The notes below the pieces were generated by a model. It was not told the DNA's origin. It saw only the letters and a program-made list of their open reading frames with translations, and did no database searches. Shown piece by piece: positions 1 to 12,521 of a stretch of DNA of 64,000 nucleotides; within the stretch, counting starts at the first letter, position 1; each line of letters starts with the position of its first letter. Position numbers and translations under genes: made by a program. The stretch spans positions 18,667,001 to 18,731,000 of the forward strand of contig CM055318.2 of assembly GCA_029255685.2 (NCBI GenBank), written 5' to 3'. This DNA is from Silene conica. Taxonomy: Eukaryota; Streptophyta; Magnoliopsida; Caryophyllales; Caryophyllaceae.

Positions 1-1
1 G

Positions 2-322
2 TGGTTCTTAGGATTCATGGCACGGTTTCTAGATGCTGATGTGGACAAGTCAGCTTTGTCAGACAATGGTCAACTCTCCGGCATGTTGACACAGCTGAAG
101 AGTGTTAACGAGTGGTTAGACGAAAATGGTGGCGGTCCCAACAATGAGGATGACGAAGAGGAAAATGAAACAACCTGCGTCTCAGATGAGACAATAGATA
201 GATTGAGAAAGAAGATATATGATTACCTTCTAACGCACGTTGAGTCCGTTGCTGCTGCACTCGGAGTTGGGCCATTACCGTCCCTACCTGTTCGAAGTGT
301 GGAACCAAGAGGAAAACGCTGA
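2..322 (+). CDS. C-terminal exon of an unrecognised plant gene (partial)
   Basis: The frame is open from the window edge (it reads Trp-Phe-Leu-Gly-Phe-Met before the first internal Met at 17) and closes with TGA at 320-322, so this looks like the last coding exon of a gene that begins outside the window. About 107 residues are visible. There is a polar N-terminal half, an acidic stretch ([10 protein letters not shown]) near the middle, then a probable amphipathic helix ([22 protein letters not shown]) and a basic tail ending PRGKR. The composition and clean helix look like real protein, but I do not recognise the family. It could also be a chance frame. No splice site was needed to explain the 3' end. 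Confidence 0.4.
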   Translation, partial: WFLGFMARFLDADVDKSALSDNGQLSGMLTQLKSVNEWLDENGGGPNNEDDEEENETTCVSDETIDRLRKKIYDYLLTHVESVAAALGVGPLPSLPVRSVEPRGKR

Positions 323-1150
323 CTTGGCGAAAAATGGTAGGTAACTCCACCTAACTATTCTCTAACTTAAGCCCTACTTTTCGACACATGTCGTAATACC
401 CAATATTCTTTTTTATAGTACATGGTTCTTAGGAATTAGAGTTGTGAGTTTATAGTATAAGTGAGCTGCCATTGTTTGCCCTTCAGTATTCTTACTTCAA
501 AACTCGAAAGTTTTGTGTGCTTTTGGTATTAATTCATCGATTCAGCATACACGATTTCTTATCAAACATTTGACATAGGAGTGTGTGCATGCTGTATTGA
601 TGAATTGGAAGATTGAAGTGAATTAAACAAGGTGTTGTAGACAGTAGTCCTGTTTTGTTGTGTTTCTTGTTCCGTTCTTTTTTTGACTTTCTGGCTGCTC
701 TCGTGTTATTATTAAGCATTTAGAAAATTCGGCAGACTACACTTGGGGATGGATTGTGTATCTTGCTTCCTTATGAGCTAAGCAGCTGCTGCTTTAATTA
801 ATGCCCCAATTATCTTTCTTCAAGTAATTGGCACAGTTTGTTATTTCAAATTAGATCCTTGTTCTCTGATGTAGTTTTCACTAATATGGAGTACGGAGTA
901 TTATTTGTTCATCTAAAAGTGCATTAAGCATTCGGACAATGTGCTTCTCTACCTTGGACTTTTCTATTGCCCCCCTTTTTCTTTGCCATTATTTTGCTGT
1001 TCCTCCTGTTATTTTTTCCCAGCTTGTGATATATCTCTCATTCTGTTTTCATAAAATATAGAACTTTGAAGGTTACATTTTCGTTTAGTATGTCCTTATG
1101 TCGAGTTTTATGGAATCATTGTATCCTGATAGTTATTATTTCCTATGCAG
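323..1150. other. Non-coding stretch after the first exon
   Basis: AT-rich sequence with no convincing reading frame. It probably holds the 3' UTR of the upstream gene and the intron-like lead-in to the proteasome exon, ending in a polypyrimidine-AG acceptor (TCCTATGCAG). Confidence 0.5.
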
Positions 1151-1317
1151 AACCCATATTATGTGAATATTCTTTTGGCGGGATTTGACAAGGAAACCGG
1201 GCCATCTCTCTACTTCATTGACTACATTGCAACTCTCCACAAGGTAGACAAGGCGACTTTTTGTTATGGCGCCTACTTTGTCCTATCCATGATGGACAAG
1301 CATTACCACAGTGGCAT
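1151..1317 (+). pseudogene. Stray exon of 20S proteasome subunit beta type-2
   Basis: Directly after a splice-acceptor-like AG at 1149-1150 the sequence encodes about 55 residues typical of plant proteasome beta-2 (PBD): NPYYVNILLAGFDKETGPSL, then YFIDYIATLHKVDK and a GAYFVLSMMDKHY segment. In the intact protein this is the middle of the beta fold that forms the 20S core ring. The usual continuation (VEEAIxLVDKC-type helix and C-terminus) is absent: the frame runs into GITTDNFGFFPFNF and stops at 1357. No other exon of the gene, including the N-terminal part, is visible on either side. I read it as one exon copied with its intron flank, so not a processed copy. It is not a functional gene here. 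Confidence 0.8.
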
Positions 1318-2180
1318 TACAACAGATAACTTTGGTTTTTTTCCTTTTAATTTTTAAATTTTTATGCCAATAGATTTAACTGGACTTTTATATTAGGTTT
1401 CACTTCACATTCGCCTGTTACTCTTCTGTTACTCTTCTTTATCTATATCTTTGAATCGTGTGGTGTGAGATAACTTTATGACGGTCTAAAGGTATGATTT
1501 ATGTTAGCCACCTCAAAATCATTTCGTGATTAAGGCTTGAATTAGGATGATATTGTACCAAAATTGATCAATATGGACTTTTTTTGTGCGGTGACACGGT
1601 GTTTTGTGTTGTTGATGTTTGTGTAGACATGTGCGGATCTTTCTGTGATGGTAGTAGTACTGTAGTAATATTGAGACGAAATGACCTGGCAACAATCATA
1701 ATGCCCTTTTTTCATTTGTTTTAAGGATGAATAATATATGTATTTAAGCCAACATGTTATGGTGGTGTAAAGGTAGCGCTGAGGCACAACTTCTTGGCAT
1801 GAAATTATTTACGAGAAGATCACTTGACCTCCTCTATCTCAGAGATAACCTATGTGCATTGCTTGAGGAAAACCCTGGTTTAAAAGTGCACCCGAGTAAT
1901 TTGAATTTTATTTTTTCGTAATTGTTAGAGAAACTGTAACACAAAAGTTTGTTGTGTATGTATAAAATCATGAAAATGATTCCCGTAAGCCAATGTTTAA
2001 GTAACTTACACGTGATAGATAGCCTATATGATTATAATCAAAGATGTTAGTCATTCAATATATGATTATTCTTCCATCAAAATCATTCTAAAACAGATCA
2101 ACACGCGAAAGAATATGATACGAACCAAAAAGCGTACCATGTTGAAATTATGAATATTTACTTAATGACAAATTACGTCC
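1318..2180. other. Intergenic sequence, no gene seen
   Basis: AT-rich sequence with only short chance frames and no recognisable domain or repeat structure. Confidence 0.5.
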
Positions 2181-2360
2181 CTTGGAGTTACGCGCGCATC
2201 GCGCGCGTAATAACAACTAGTGAATACAAAATGAGTTAGTGGAGAAAGGGGACCAAATGAATAATGTTGGAGAGAGAGAGAAAAAGTGGGTATTTTGTGA
2301 GAGAAAACGGTATCCGTCATAAGTTTGCGACGGATAGTGGCGTTGCAAATAAGAATTTGT
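2181..2360 (-). repeat. MITE-like repeat ('gacggata' family), minus orientation
   Basis: The segment from about 2220 to 2357 is an inverted copy of the repeat at 33434-33625. Both share, in order, a CTTATTTGCAACG lead, ACTATCCGTCGCAA, a GACGGATA half-site, TCTCTCACAAAATACCCAC and a run of CTCT. The outer left end carries a separate palindrome (CGCGCGCATCGCGCGCG, 2190-2206) followed by ACTAGT, so two repeats may be joined here. Short inverted motifs (GACGGAT/ATCCGTC) suggest a non-autonomous DNA transposon, but I could not fix exact ends. Confidence 0.55.
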
Positions 2361-2599
2361 GCATATAAAATTAGTAAGTTAATTAATACGATTTTAACTT
2401 GCGTAAAACGGAAAACAAACGAGTAACTTTGTAATGATACTTTACCCAATTTCAGTTTATCCAAATTAACTCGACAAAAGAATGATTTTTTTTATAAGTT
2501 TAATTATTTTAGGGACTTACTAAATCCCGCACGTAATTTTAGTCAAATCCCACGCATTTTTCACTTATTCCAAGAATACCCCTTCCATTTATCACTAAA

Positions 2600-3286
2600 A
2601 ATTTTAAAAATCAAAAAACAAAAAGAAAACACCATCCCCTTCGTCTTCTCCCAAGTCCCAAACACTAAACCACCCTCCCCGACGAGCACCGATTAAATTT
2701 CTCAATCGCGATTCACGAATCACGAAATCTGCTGATCTCGCGTGCCGGAAAAATTTTGCGTTATATTAGTTCTACTTATTATCAACTTTGCGGCTTATCA
2801 GTCCAAAATCCGTGTAATTATAATTCAATCCAAGATTTGTAATTGGTTCAACTTCACCCGAAATGAAACCCTAGCTTCGTTGAATTGAACATCAATTCAG
2901 TATGTCTTTGCTATCTCATTTCCTTAATCGTTTCTTTTTCTCTTTACTTTGTCTTATTTCTGCTTTTCATTTTTTTTAATATTTGCTTGCTTTGGGAAAT
3001 TTAATTGATGATTTTCATCGTCTCCAGTCGAGCCTTCCGTCTAGGAATATGGAGCAGCTGGTGTTGTGATGAAGAACTTTTAAGAAAGCAATAGAATAGG
3101 GACTTGTATTAAAGAGTAAATAGAATCTCCACTTTCCTGATCCTGGCTTTCGTAGTTGGGAATTATGTTCGTGTTTAAAATAATTTCTCAAATTATATAC
3201 TTGCTATTTTAGTGATGTATGTGTTAGGTTAAAATACCATACCAGTTGCATGATGAATGTTGTGAATTTTCAGGTGAGGAAGCAAA
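2600..3286 (+). promoter_or_regulatory. Probable 5' leader and leader intron of the CWF19-like gene
   Basis: A pyrimidine-rich leader (about 2620-2900) resembles a plant 5' UTR and includes a tiny upstream frame ATGAAACCCTAG near 2862. A GTATGT donor at about 2899 and a TTTTCAG acceptor at 3273 would remove a leader intron and join to GTGAGGAAGCAAA just before the start codon at 3287. The transcription start was not located. Confidence 0.45.
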
Positions 3287-6200
3287 ATGCTCTCTGGGGT
3301 TAAGTTCATCCCCCGAGATCAAATTGATACGGTAATTACTAATTACTGCTAATGCTGCTATAGTTGTAGCTGCTTAACATATACTCCCTCCGTCCTCGTC
3401 ATTTACCTTTGGTTTTGACATAAAAACCAAGTAAAGGAGGGAGGCCAATTATTAGATGACTACTGGATTAAATTAAGTGCGGATGATCAAATTTGCTCAT
3501 CAAAGACATTCTTTTAATAGTAAGTTAAACAATTAACTGGGACGCCCCAAAATGGAATTAAACAAATGACTCGGACGAAGGGAGTATTAGGTTGTAGAAT
3601 ATATGCACGTTTACATTTGCTTTATATGTTTAATCAGGGAAAAAGTGGAGAATTGAGGGGTAATGAGAAAGGTGATAGCGGAAAATCAAGCAGTAGGAAG
3701 GAGAAAAGCAGGAGGAAGAAAAGGAGTTCAGGTTATGGTAGTTCTGATGATGAGGGGTTAGAGAGAATTAAGAAAGGATCTAGAAAAAGCAAGTGGTATT
3801 CCTCGGATGAGTACTCAGATTCACCAGCTTCGGGAGAGGATGATGAGAGTGACGGTGCTTCTTTGAGTGATGAGAAGAAGCATAGGAGAAAGCGAAAAGA
3901 TAAAAGTCGTATGGCAGATGGAGAGAAAGTCAAGAAGAGATCGAAAAAGAGCAAAACGGAGTATTCTTCTGAAGATTTCTCTTCGTCTGATAGTCAAGAT
4001 GACCATAGAGGAAAAAGAAAAGGAAGGAGTAAGAATAGAAAAGAAGGTACATATTGTTTGCTATTTCTGCTGCTAAATGTTAATAATATGTGGTGTTGGA
4101 TCAAATGGAATATAACATAATCGTTGACTCAACTGATGGTGCTTCTTTTTATTGTGAAATAGTAATCCTTCCATGCAATTATCTATTTAAATTTTATCAC
4201 AGGTTTTTATAAAATAGCTTTTTCGTGTTAACGCAAGAATAAGGTCGTGTGCATTAGATGTCACTTACCTCATTATTTGCACGAGTCTTTGAGACATTGC
4301 GGTGGCGTTGTTTTCATTGTATTGATCTATAGCTTCATTTAGATTTTAGCTTACTTCAAATGGAGTTTGATTGTTCCGCTGCTTTTTGTCAAAAATAGAT
4401 GGTGAAGGAGGTCAAAGTTCCCCGAACAACATTGAGATTATGCGAAGAGAGATGGGATTAGACTGGATGCTTAGACCCGAAGATAGGCCCAAGAAGACAA
4501 CCAATGAGGAGCAACCCTTGGAGTCTCTAAGCAAAGAGGTAGGCTAATGTCTTATTGCGTAAACCCATAGAGAGTAATAGATAGACATATCTTATATGGG
4601 TTATGAATTATGATTGAGGTTATGATTTGCTTTTAGTGGTAGCTAGTACTGTCGACATGATTGATTTAATTAATAGCCAAAGTGATATGGGAGCTATTAC
4701 AGTATTATTGTAAGACCTCTTGCTTAAACCCCTATAACGATATTTAAGCATTGACCAGTGTGCTATTACTAACGTGCTTTTGGTGTGTAGTATTGGATTT
4801 TACGTTACAGTGGTAATTCTCACATGTTTCAGTTAGTTGAGTTTTACTTGGAATTATATTGTAATTTTGGAGTATTTGCCAACTATTTTCTCAGCCAGTA
4901 AAGGTGAATCCCAAAGAAATGAATCCTTACTGGAAAGACGATGGAGTTGGATACCCTGAAGACGCAGATCAAACAAAGGCTCGTCATGAGAAACTTTTGC
5001 CATCTTCTCTAGTCGGTGATGGTGGAGCAAGCTGGAGATTGAAAGCTTTGAAGCGTGCAAAGGAGCAGGCAACACGTGAAGGGCTGGATCTTAAAGAAGT
5101 ACGTTTCGTTCTAGATTCATAAACAACTATTGTTATATACTCCCTCTGTTACACTTTTATATTCCCCTTAACAATTACACCACTAGTTTAACTTCATTTG
5201 AAATTTAACTATAAAATTTGCTATTAGTAATGATGTTTTATATTTAGAGGTAGAAACCCAACTATAATAGGTCGGTAAAATTATAGCTCGAAAAAAAGTT
5301 ATATTAAGAGGTAGAATAGAGAAGGATCAACACCTTTTACTCCTAATAAAATTGTTGGTTTTAATGAAACTATTTTGTTCACTTTATTTCAAAAAAATAT
5401 TGTAGTTATATCATTATATCCACTAGAGGTGTAATATAAGCGTAAAGTAATGACATTAGTAATACAATTAGATAAGATATGCGTTGTAGTAATTATACTT
5501 GTGTACTCCGTGTAAATTAACCAAAATTTAAATGTTCACATAGTATGGAGAAGGGATAGATTTATTATGTTAAAGTGGAAGAAAAAATATATAATTGGAA
5601 GTTTTTTCATTTTAGAAGTAAAAATATCCATGAATACTACATAAGTTTGTATCAAAAGACAGAAAAGCAGAATGATTTAGAATCAAAAGACGATGAGGTG
5701 TGATAGGTTGGAAGGAGATGGACATTACGGAAAAGGGAGAAGCGAGAGACTTTGCTAGCAATATGGGAAGGAGAGAGATACGTTGCTGGTAGTGTGGGAA
5801 GGAGACAGAGGGTTGGTGGTGACGGCATACAGGAGCAACAGTTAGGGCAAAGAGTGAGATGGTGATTTAAGATTAAACGAAGTTTGTTTAGTTTAGTTAA
5901 GCAAAATTTATTATGTTAATACCTGTAATTAGATAACAGAAGACACTGATTGAGAAATTGATGAATGTCATTTCTGGTCAAGACAATGTGGCTATTTTAG
6001 ACAAAAGGGAATGCGAAGATATAAGAAAACACCCAAATATGAAAAGGACGACGATAATAAAATAAAATAAAAAGGTGTAATTTATTTTTTCTAACACTTA
6101 ACTGATATGTTGTATTTATGTTTTCTAACGCTTAATTTGATATATTTAGGTTGTTCAAGAAAGGTGGGGTGATCTGGGCCATCTTGCGGTGTCAGTTGCA

Positions 6201-9200
6201 TCCCGTAGTGCAGCAGCTCCTCGTGCACATTTGCATGCCATCAAGTCCCGTCAGGTGGGAGCAAATGATAAAATTGATTCCAACTCGGTAAATCAAAGTG
6301 AAAGACACAGAGAAAAGGTGACGGCACATTGGCACCCGTTTATGTTCACCCACCCTCTGCCTTTGTTTTTGACCACTTGATGTGTGTGTTCTTTTCTGTA
6401 CTGATATTGAGGTTTTTCCTATTTCCCATTAGCTACTTGATCCTCTGATTTCTCCAGGCTTTTTTGCTGTCTCACTTTTGATAATATTGCTAATAATTGT
6501 GTCTATGGTAGTTTGTGTTGTAAGCATGTAACCTTACAGATGTCAATGTTTCATACACTGATTCTAGATTTACTAGGGTAACAAGAGTTCTACGGTGTGA
6601 ATTGTGAATATTAGCCTTTGATATGTCCTGTGAATATCTCAACTGTTTGTTCCTCGGGCGAAACCTGAAGTTCAACCTAAGAACCTCATATCGAAGCTCG
6701 ATTTTTGTTTCACATAAATGCTTGTCATATTTTCCCATTAGCTCAATGGATAAGCCTTTTATTTTTGCACACTAGTTAGTTGATAAGCCTCTTGATTTTG
6801 CAATGTTGATGAATTTTCATTTTGTAGGTCCCGGGTCGTGAATATCTGAAAGATGTTTCTGTCCGCCATCCTGAAATGAGGGCACCAAAAGCCCATGATT
6901 CGTTATCATGGGGAAGAAGGAAGGGTCAAAATATGCATAGCAAGGACGCTGAACTTATTTCGAGTACTATATCCAGCATAAATAAGTTTGCTAATGATGG
7001 AAATTTTATGAGTAAAGTCATGATAAAGCAAAATGAAGGTGAATGTAGTATCCAAGATGCTGTGAAGTGTGACGAAACTCGGAAGGCAGAATGCAGCTCA
7101 ACAGTGCAGAAAGCCAGCGACCATAAACAACCTTTGAGCGCTAATCAGATTGCAGCAAAGGCTATGCAATTGCGATTAAAAGGCAAGCATGAGGAGACTA
7201 ACAGACTTCTGGTGAGATTTTTTGGCAATATTTATCTTTGACTTGGTCTAGTTTCTTATCTAGCATCCCCCATCAATCCCCCTTCCCCAAAGACAATCAC
7301 CAAGAAAATTCTGTTTACTGTTGTATTTACCTTCCCATAAGAAAGATGCATCCATACTTATTCAATATGAATTGCTAGTATCCTGCTTAGGCCTGAAAAT
7401 GAGTGTGTGATACTCCTCAAAGACAAAGGCTAGCAATTCTTTTAGGGACACACCAAATAGGAGAAGACACTTTTGTTTTGGTCATGCAGTTTAAAGGTAA
7501 CCAAAGGACCTCAACTAGGCTTATAATTTATCAATGATAATGTAGGCTCAAGGCGCTTTTATGTCAAAAAACTAGGCTTTAGTAAAAACAGTGCCGATTT
7601 TGAACATAGACATAGGTGCCCTCAATAATCATACCATTGCTTCGTGATATCTTCATACAATGGTCGGGTTAAATATATTTGTTTCACTAACTGGGGTTTT
7701 CTTTTTCAGAAAGAAGCTGAAAACACTAACGTTGACCAAAGTGCAGGAGAGAGAATATCAAAGCTTAGAAATGACGTCAGTTCAAGCAGGTACACTTGCA
7801 CTTTTCTATATTTAAATGTGGTTACTTATTTACTGTTCAAATTTTAAAGAATGGAGTGTGGCGTGTGAAGGCCTTTCTATTGTTTAATTATTTCAAACCT
7901 TATAACTCCCGTTTAGAGTTGAACACAGATTGGATCCGATTCAGATTGGGTTTTGGATCCCGTATCCATATCCGAACTTGCACAATATTGATTTCCATTT
8001 CCGATTTAGAAGTGTTTGGATATCTGGATTTTGAATATCTGAAAACATAGTGGATTCATTTGAACTATAGAACTTCGTTTTGTTTTTCATTTGGAAGTAT
8101 TTTCTTGTCTATATCCGAAGCTGCAGAATATTGATTTCCATTTCCGATTTGGAAGTGTTTGGATATCTGGAATTTGAGTATCTGAAAACAGAGTGTATTT
8201 ATTTGAACTATAGAACTTCGTTTAGTTTTTCATTTGGAAATATTTTCTTGATTTTTACTCTACAATATTCTTATTGTGGCTTTGTTATAAGTGGGGAATT
8301 TTGCAACCCTCCAAACTCGGACTGGACTGGACTGGACTGGACTAGATGGATATTTATAAACCAAATATTCCATTCATTCTCAACTAAAACTCAATTAAAC
8401 TTTTAAGTTAGATTAGGAATACAGAAGAATACTCATAATCTAAGGAATCATGGTATTCATCAGGGTAGTGCGTATCATACTTGTTGGCGTCTTGGTTTTG
8501 GATCAGTGTCGACAGTGTAGATTTGGGCCATTAAGGCACCAGAATGAAAGTAAATCAGGGAGTAATATACTAATATTGTTAGTGTGAATTGTTAAGAGGA
8601 AGAGAGGAGGAGATGAAGAGGTGGTGTGATACGCTGCGAGTATACTGATGGTTGTTTATTAAAGCAATCCATCTTGCTTCAGACGATCTGAAATAAGATG
8701 GACCAAATGTCACATTTTTTTAAAGAATGTAACCATTTAATGATTGTAACCCTGAAAATGATGGTAACATTTTATCAGAAAATAGCAACATTTTATCGTA
8801 AAATGGCAACATTTAGTCCGTCTTACTTCAAACGGGAAAAAGCCCGTCTGAAATAAGCTATTTGCGTGAAAGTACTGAGAATTTGAGGACAGAGAACCAT
8901 AAAAGTTGTACAAAGAAACAAATTTTATGAGAACGTGAAAATTTATCTTATGTCCCGGAGTCTGGATCGGTCTGCCTGCAGTCCATGTCGGTCTTGTAGG
9001 GCAGGTCCAGGCCAGTCTGGTTTTCCAGTCTGGGCCACATATTGAGCAGCCCTCCTGACATCCTAGTTTGGATCAGATTTTTGTATTCTGACTTTTAGCT
9101 CGGTCCTAATAATTTGCTTGTTTGATGGCCTTGATATTTCTCATGATCACTACATGTACGATTTTTCAGATATGCTGCACAAGAGAAAAGGCTGCAGCAA

Positions 9201-11011
9201 AAGAGCAAGGAAGATGATAGTGACATTCATTTGGCTCAAAGTATAATGAAGAACAAGAAATATAATGTGTCTACTCAAGCTGACGACGAATATGAGTATG
9301 ATGGAGCGCCAAGCAGAAAGAACAGGAGGAAAGGTGATGGGAATACACCGAAAGCCGGGAAAATCATGGGGAAGCGCATTGTTACCCAGCAGGAGCGCTG
9401 TTTATTTTGTTTTGAGAATCCACAAAGACCCAAACATTTAGTTGTAGCAATTGCGAACTTCGCATACTTAATGTTGCCGCAATTTACACCAGTTGCTCCT
9501 GGCCATTGCTGTATAGTAACATTGCAGGTAATTGTCTGTTTTACTTCCTTATTATAGCTTTTCCTTGAGTAATTATTCTCTTTGCAACAAGCATATTGGA
9601 CAGTCTTCTAGCATGGTACCAGACCAATAGGAAAATAACACCCCCCCCATACTGTGGATTACTCGAAGTTTAATTTTTGACAACCTGAAACGGAGTACTT
9701 TATCATGACTTGCATATTTGTGTCGAACAAAGGTCAACTTATATCTGTTCATTATTATCATCCGAAATCGGGCCGTCGAAATAAACCATGTATGAGACTT
9801 TTTATCAGGCATTCAGGCCTATACTTCCTCCTGTACAACAAGGTGTTCTTTGGCATCTCTCCATCTCATTGCTGAGAAGTGGCATTGTTTGGTCTTCTAA
9901 GTACTCCGTTTCTTGTACCTTCTGTGAGAAATATGGCTATTGCCTATTTGACTAAGATTCCTGTCTTCATCTTATGTCTTATCAACAGCATGAACTAGCC
10001 ACTAGAATGGTGGATAATAATGTTTGGGAAGAAATTCGCAACTTCAAGAAATGCCTGATTATGATGTTTGCTAAGCAAGGCAAAGAAGTGATCTTTTTGG
10101 AAACAGTTCTCTGGCTGGCCCAACAACGCCGTCATTGCATGATTGAATGCATTCCTTTACCAGAGAATATTGCAAAGGACGGGCCTCTGTATTTCAAAAA
10201 GGTCAGTTCACTACTATTACTCAGAATTGTATGCCATGAGTTGTTGACCTTATGTCTCTCAATGGCTAATTCACTGAGGACTTAGCCTGTATATGAAATA
10301 TTCCACTCTTATAGTCTCTTGGAAGAAGGTTTCATGTTAATTATTATGAAAAAGGTTTATGTTTTAGACTAAATTGGAACACCCGAGTGTCCTACCCATG
10401 TCTAAGTGTGGAGTTTCCGACAGGTATGCGAGATAATATTGAAGTGTCCTTTTAACGTAGATTTACCCTATTAACTTAATGCCATGTTTAGGGCATATCA
10501 TACAAGCCAGTCCCATGGTAATATTTTAATGAGACTTGATCTTTCTGCTGAAGCCCTTTTCTTGTGGAGATTTTTATAATGCTTTTTCTTTTTGATATCT
10601 TTATTCTTGAATCTTGATTCAAGCTCATATTTCTTCTGTTAAATTCTTCTCAACTGTGTGGCCATATTTTTATTCTTGCAGGCAATTGACGAGGCGGAAT
10701 CCGAATGGAGTCAGCACAACGCAAAGAAATTAATTGACACTAGCCAAAAGGGACTGCGTGCCTCGATTCCGGAGAACTTCCCTTACGTCCATGTCGAGTT
10801 TGGACTGAAGAAGGGATTTGTCCATGTGATTGATGATGAATCACAATTCAAGAGTAGTTTCGGCCTCAATGTTATTAGAGGCATGCTTCAATCAAAAGAT
10901 GAAGATATGTACCGTCGGAGGAGGTATGAATCAATAGAAGTTCAAAAGCAAGCAGTTACAGAGTTCTCCAAGGACTGGGGACCGTTTGATTGGACAAAAC
11001 AACTCGACTGA
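3287..11011 (+). CDS. CWF19L2: CWF19-like protein 2 (CwfJ family, spliceosome-associated), ten exons
   Basis: Coding exons: 3287-3331, 3638-4046, 4399-4538, 4895-5098, 6150-6317, 6828-7211, 7710-7789, 9170-9527, 9989-10201 and 10682-11011. All introns are GT-AG, the phases agree, and the exons sum to 2331 nt (776 residues plus stop). The N-terminus (MLSGVKFIPRDQ) is followed by a Lys/Ser/Glu-rich low-complexity region (about residues 16-150). A conserved middle follows (MRREMGLDWMLRP, NPYWKDDGVGYP, SWRLKALKRAKEQA). The C-terminus has CwfJ domain 1 (about 547-665; ERCLFCFENPQRPKHLVVAI, PGHCCIVTLQHE, FLETVLWLAQQRRHCMIECI), a histidine-triad-like fold, then CwfJ domain 2 (about 668-776; FPYVHVEFGLKKGFVHVID, ending WTKQLD). 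The family is linked to spliceosome complexes and branched-RNA handling; the plant role is inferred. Transposon-derived DNA sits in introns 1, 4 and 7. No disabling change was seen. Confidence 0.93.
3384..3584. mobile_element. Stowaway-type MITE in CWF19L2 intron 1
   Basis: A 201-bp element with inverted ends CTCCCTCCGTCC... and ...GGACGAAGGGAG, flanked by TA on both sides (3382-3383, 3585-3586). This is the classic Stowaway (Tc1/mariner-derived) end and target. It lies wholly inside intron 1. Confidence 0.88.
7968..8253. repeat. Tandem duplication of ~143 bp in CWF19L2 intron 7
   Basis: Two adjacent diverged copies (about 7968-8110 and 8111-8253) share ATATCCGAA, AATATTGATTTCCATTTCCG, GTGTTTGGATATCTGGA and TTGAACTATAGAACTTCGTTT. 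A short GGACT microsatellite follows at about 8317-8342. It makes the intron longer but does not touch the splice sites. Confidence 0.8.
8655..8868. repeat. MITE-like repeat in CWF19L2 intron 7
   Basis: The left part has CTTCAGACGATCTGAAATAAGATGG. The right part has CCGTCTTACTTCAAACGGG and CCCGTCTGAAATAAGC. Between them are three variants of GTAACATTTTAT. The repeated CAGACGG/CCGTCTG words in both orientations suggest a small non-autonomous DNA transposon. Ends and target duplication are not certain. Confidence 0.45.
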
Positions 11012-11850
11012 CTTCAACCAGTCTCACATTACAAAAACTTGTAAGAGATAAACAACCATTCAATGCTGTTTTCTTCATTTAATAGTGAAGTCGAGGGCTT
11101 GACGGGATGCATTATAAGTCATAGGTAGCTGAGGTAGTGACTGTCATTGTATGGAATTAGGTTGAGCTTTGCTTTTTCCCTGAAAATCTCGACTTTGTAG
11201 TTTGCACAGTGTACAAGAGCTGGTAAACTCCTGAAAAGAGTAGAATTTTTGACAGTATGATTAATTTGATTGAATGATTCTTAACTTAAATGATTTCAAT
11301 TGAAAGCGCCTCTATGCGAGTTACAATTGTAATGCTAACGACCACGTTATAAATTCCGTTCCCCAATATTATCAGTAAAAACGGCTGACATCTGTGTTTA
11401 GTGTTTACCCTTGGCATATTTGGCGCAAACTTTTGGGATTTTAACCAGGGCTATGTTGCAATATTACAAAACACAAATTCACATTTGTGTCCGTTGGAAG
11501 CTAGTGACGGCTCAAATACTAAGTATATGGATAACACAAAAGTAAAGTGTCTAGAAAATAGTATTTTGTTGTCTTATCTAACCGGGTGGGTAGTTTAACC
11601 CATTGTAAGTTTGTCATAAGGAAGAGTAGTTAATTACAAAATTACAGCCAAGTGCAATCGAGAAAAAAAAATCTCCATCGGATATGTTATCTTATATAAA
11701 ATCCGTTTTTCTGAATATGTGTATTTTTTAAAGCTTATTACCTCAAAATTTATTTATTTTAAGCATATGTGTATTTTTTTTGAGTTTATTAAAGTTTATA
11801 AATTCAATTTTAATTTTTTTTTTTTATCAAAAACTCGATTAATTTAGCTT
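11012..11850. other. 3' flank of CWF19L2 and intergenic sequence
   Basis: Probably the 3' UTR up to about 11250, followed by AT-rich intergenic DNA. A 65-codon frame at 11401-11598 shows no recognisable feature and is not called. Confidence 0.5.
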
Positions 11851-11853
11851 ATA

Positions 11854-12127
11854 CTTCCTCCATTCAAATCCAATCTACACTTATTCCATTTTAATCCATT
11901 CATATCCAAACTACCACTTTCCTATTAAAGCCTAAAAAATTACTAAAGTGTCCTTATGAATATCAATTATTTACACAAAATGCCATTGAATGGCCCACCA
12001 TTAATCAACTATCACCCATTTAAATTAATAAAAAAACACCTTACACACATCCAATTGTACTTTTTTAACCTATTTCTTAATATTTGTGCAAAAAGCAAAA
12101 CTACACTTTGGATATGAATGGAGGAAG
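11854..12127. mobile_element. Stowaway-type MITE
   Basis: A 274-bp element with inverted ends CTTCCTCCATTCAAATCCAA and TTGGATATGAATGGAGGAAG and TA on both sides. It ends about 400 bp upstream of the start codon of the small two-exon gene, so it may lie in that gene's promoter region. Confidence 0.88.
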
Positions 12128-12521
12128 TATATAATGTTTTTGAATTTTATTATAATTATTTAAACTTAGTGTTTAGTGAACAAATTCAAAAACTTTATAT
12201 AGCAGTAATTAAAAAACTTTAAAATAAACTTTTTTTATTATAGTAAAAAACTACAAAACTAGTGGTACATCTGAGAGGTATAATTTACATATTGTGGCAA
12301 ATATAGGTCACCAGATGTCCATAAAATGACATTTTCGTAAGATCATTTAAATAGGAAGCACTCCGTATTATACAAGTTTCAATAACTTGATTAACAAAAT
12401 TGATATGATACTTATTTAATTGCAATCACTTACAGTATCGAAGCAAACACAAATACAGTGAAAGACGAGTTCCATCGAAATTGATCACAAGTTTGTGAAG
12501 GAATTATTGAAGGGCTCGAAA

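Noticed and set aside
7796..8406. Overlapping 84- and 108-codon frames
   Set aside because: They lie in CWF19L2 intron 7 and follow a tandem duplication; no domain and no splice support.
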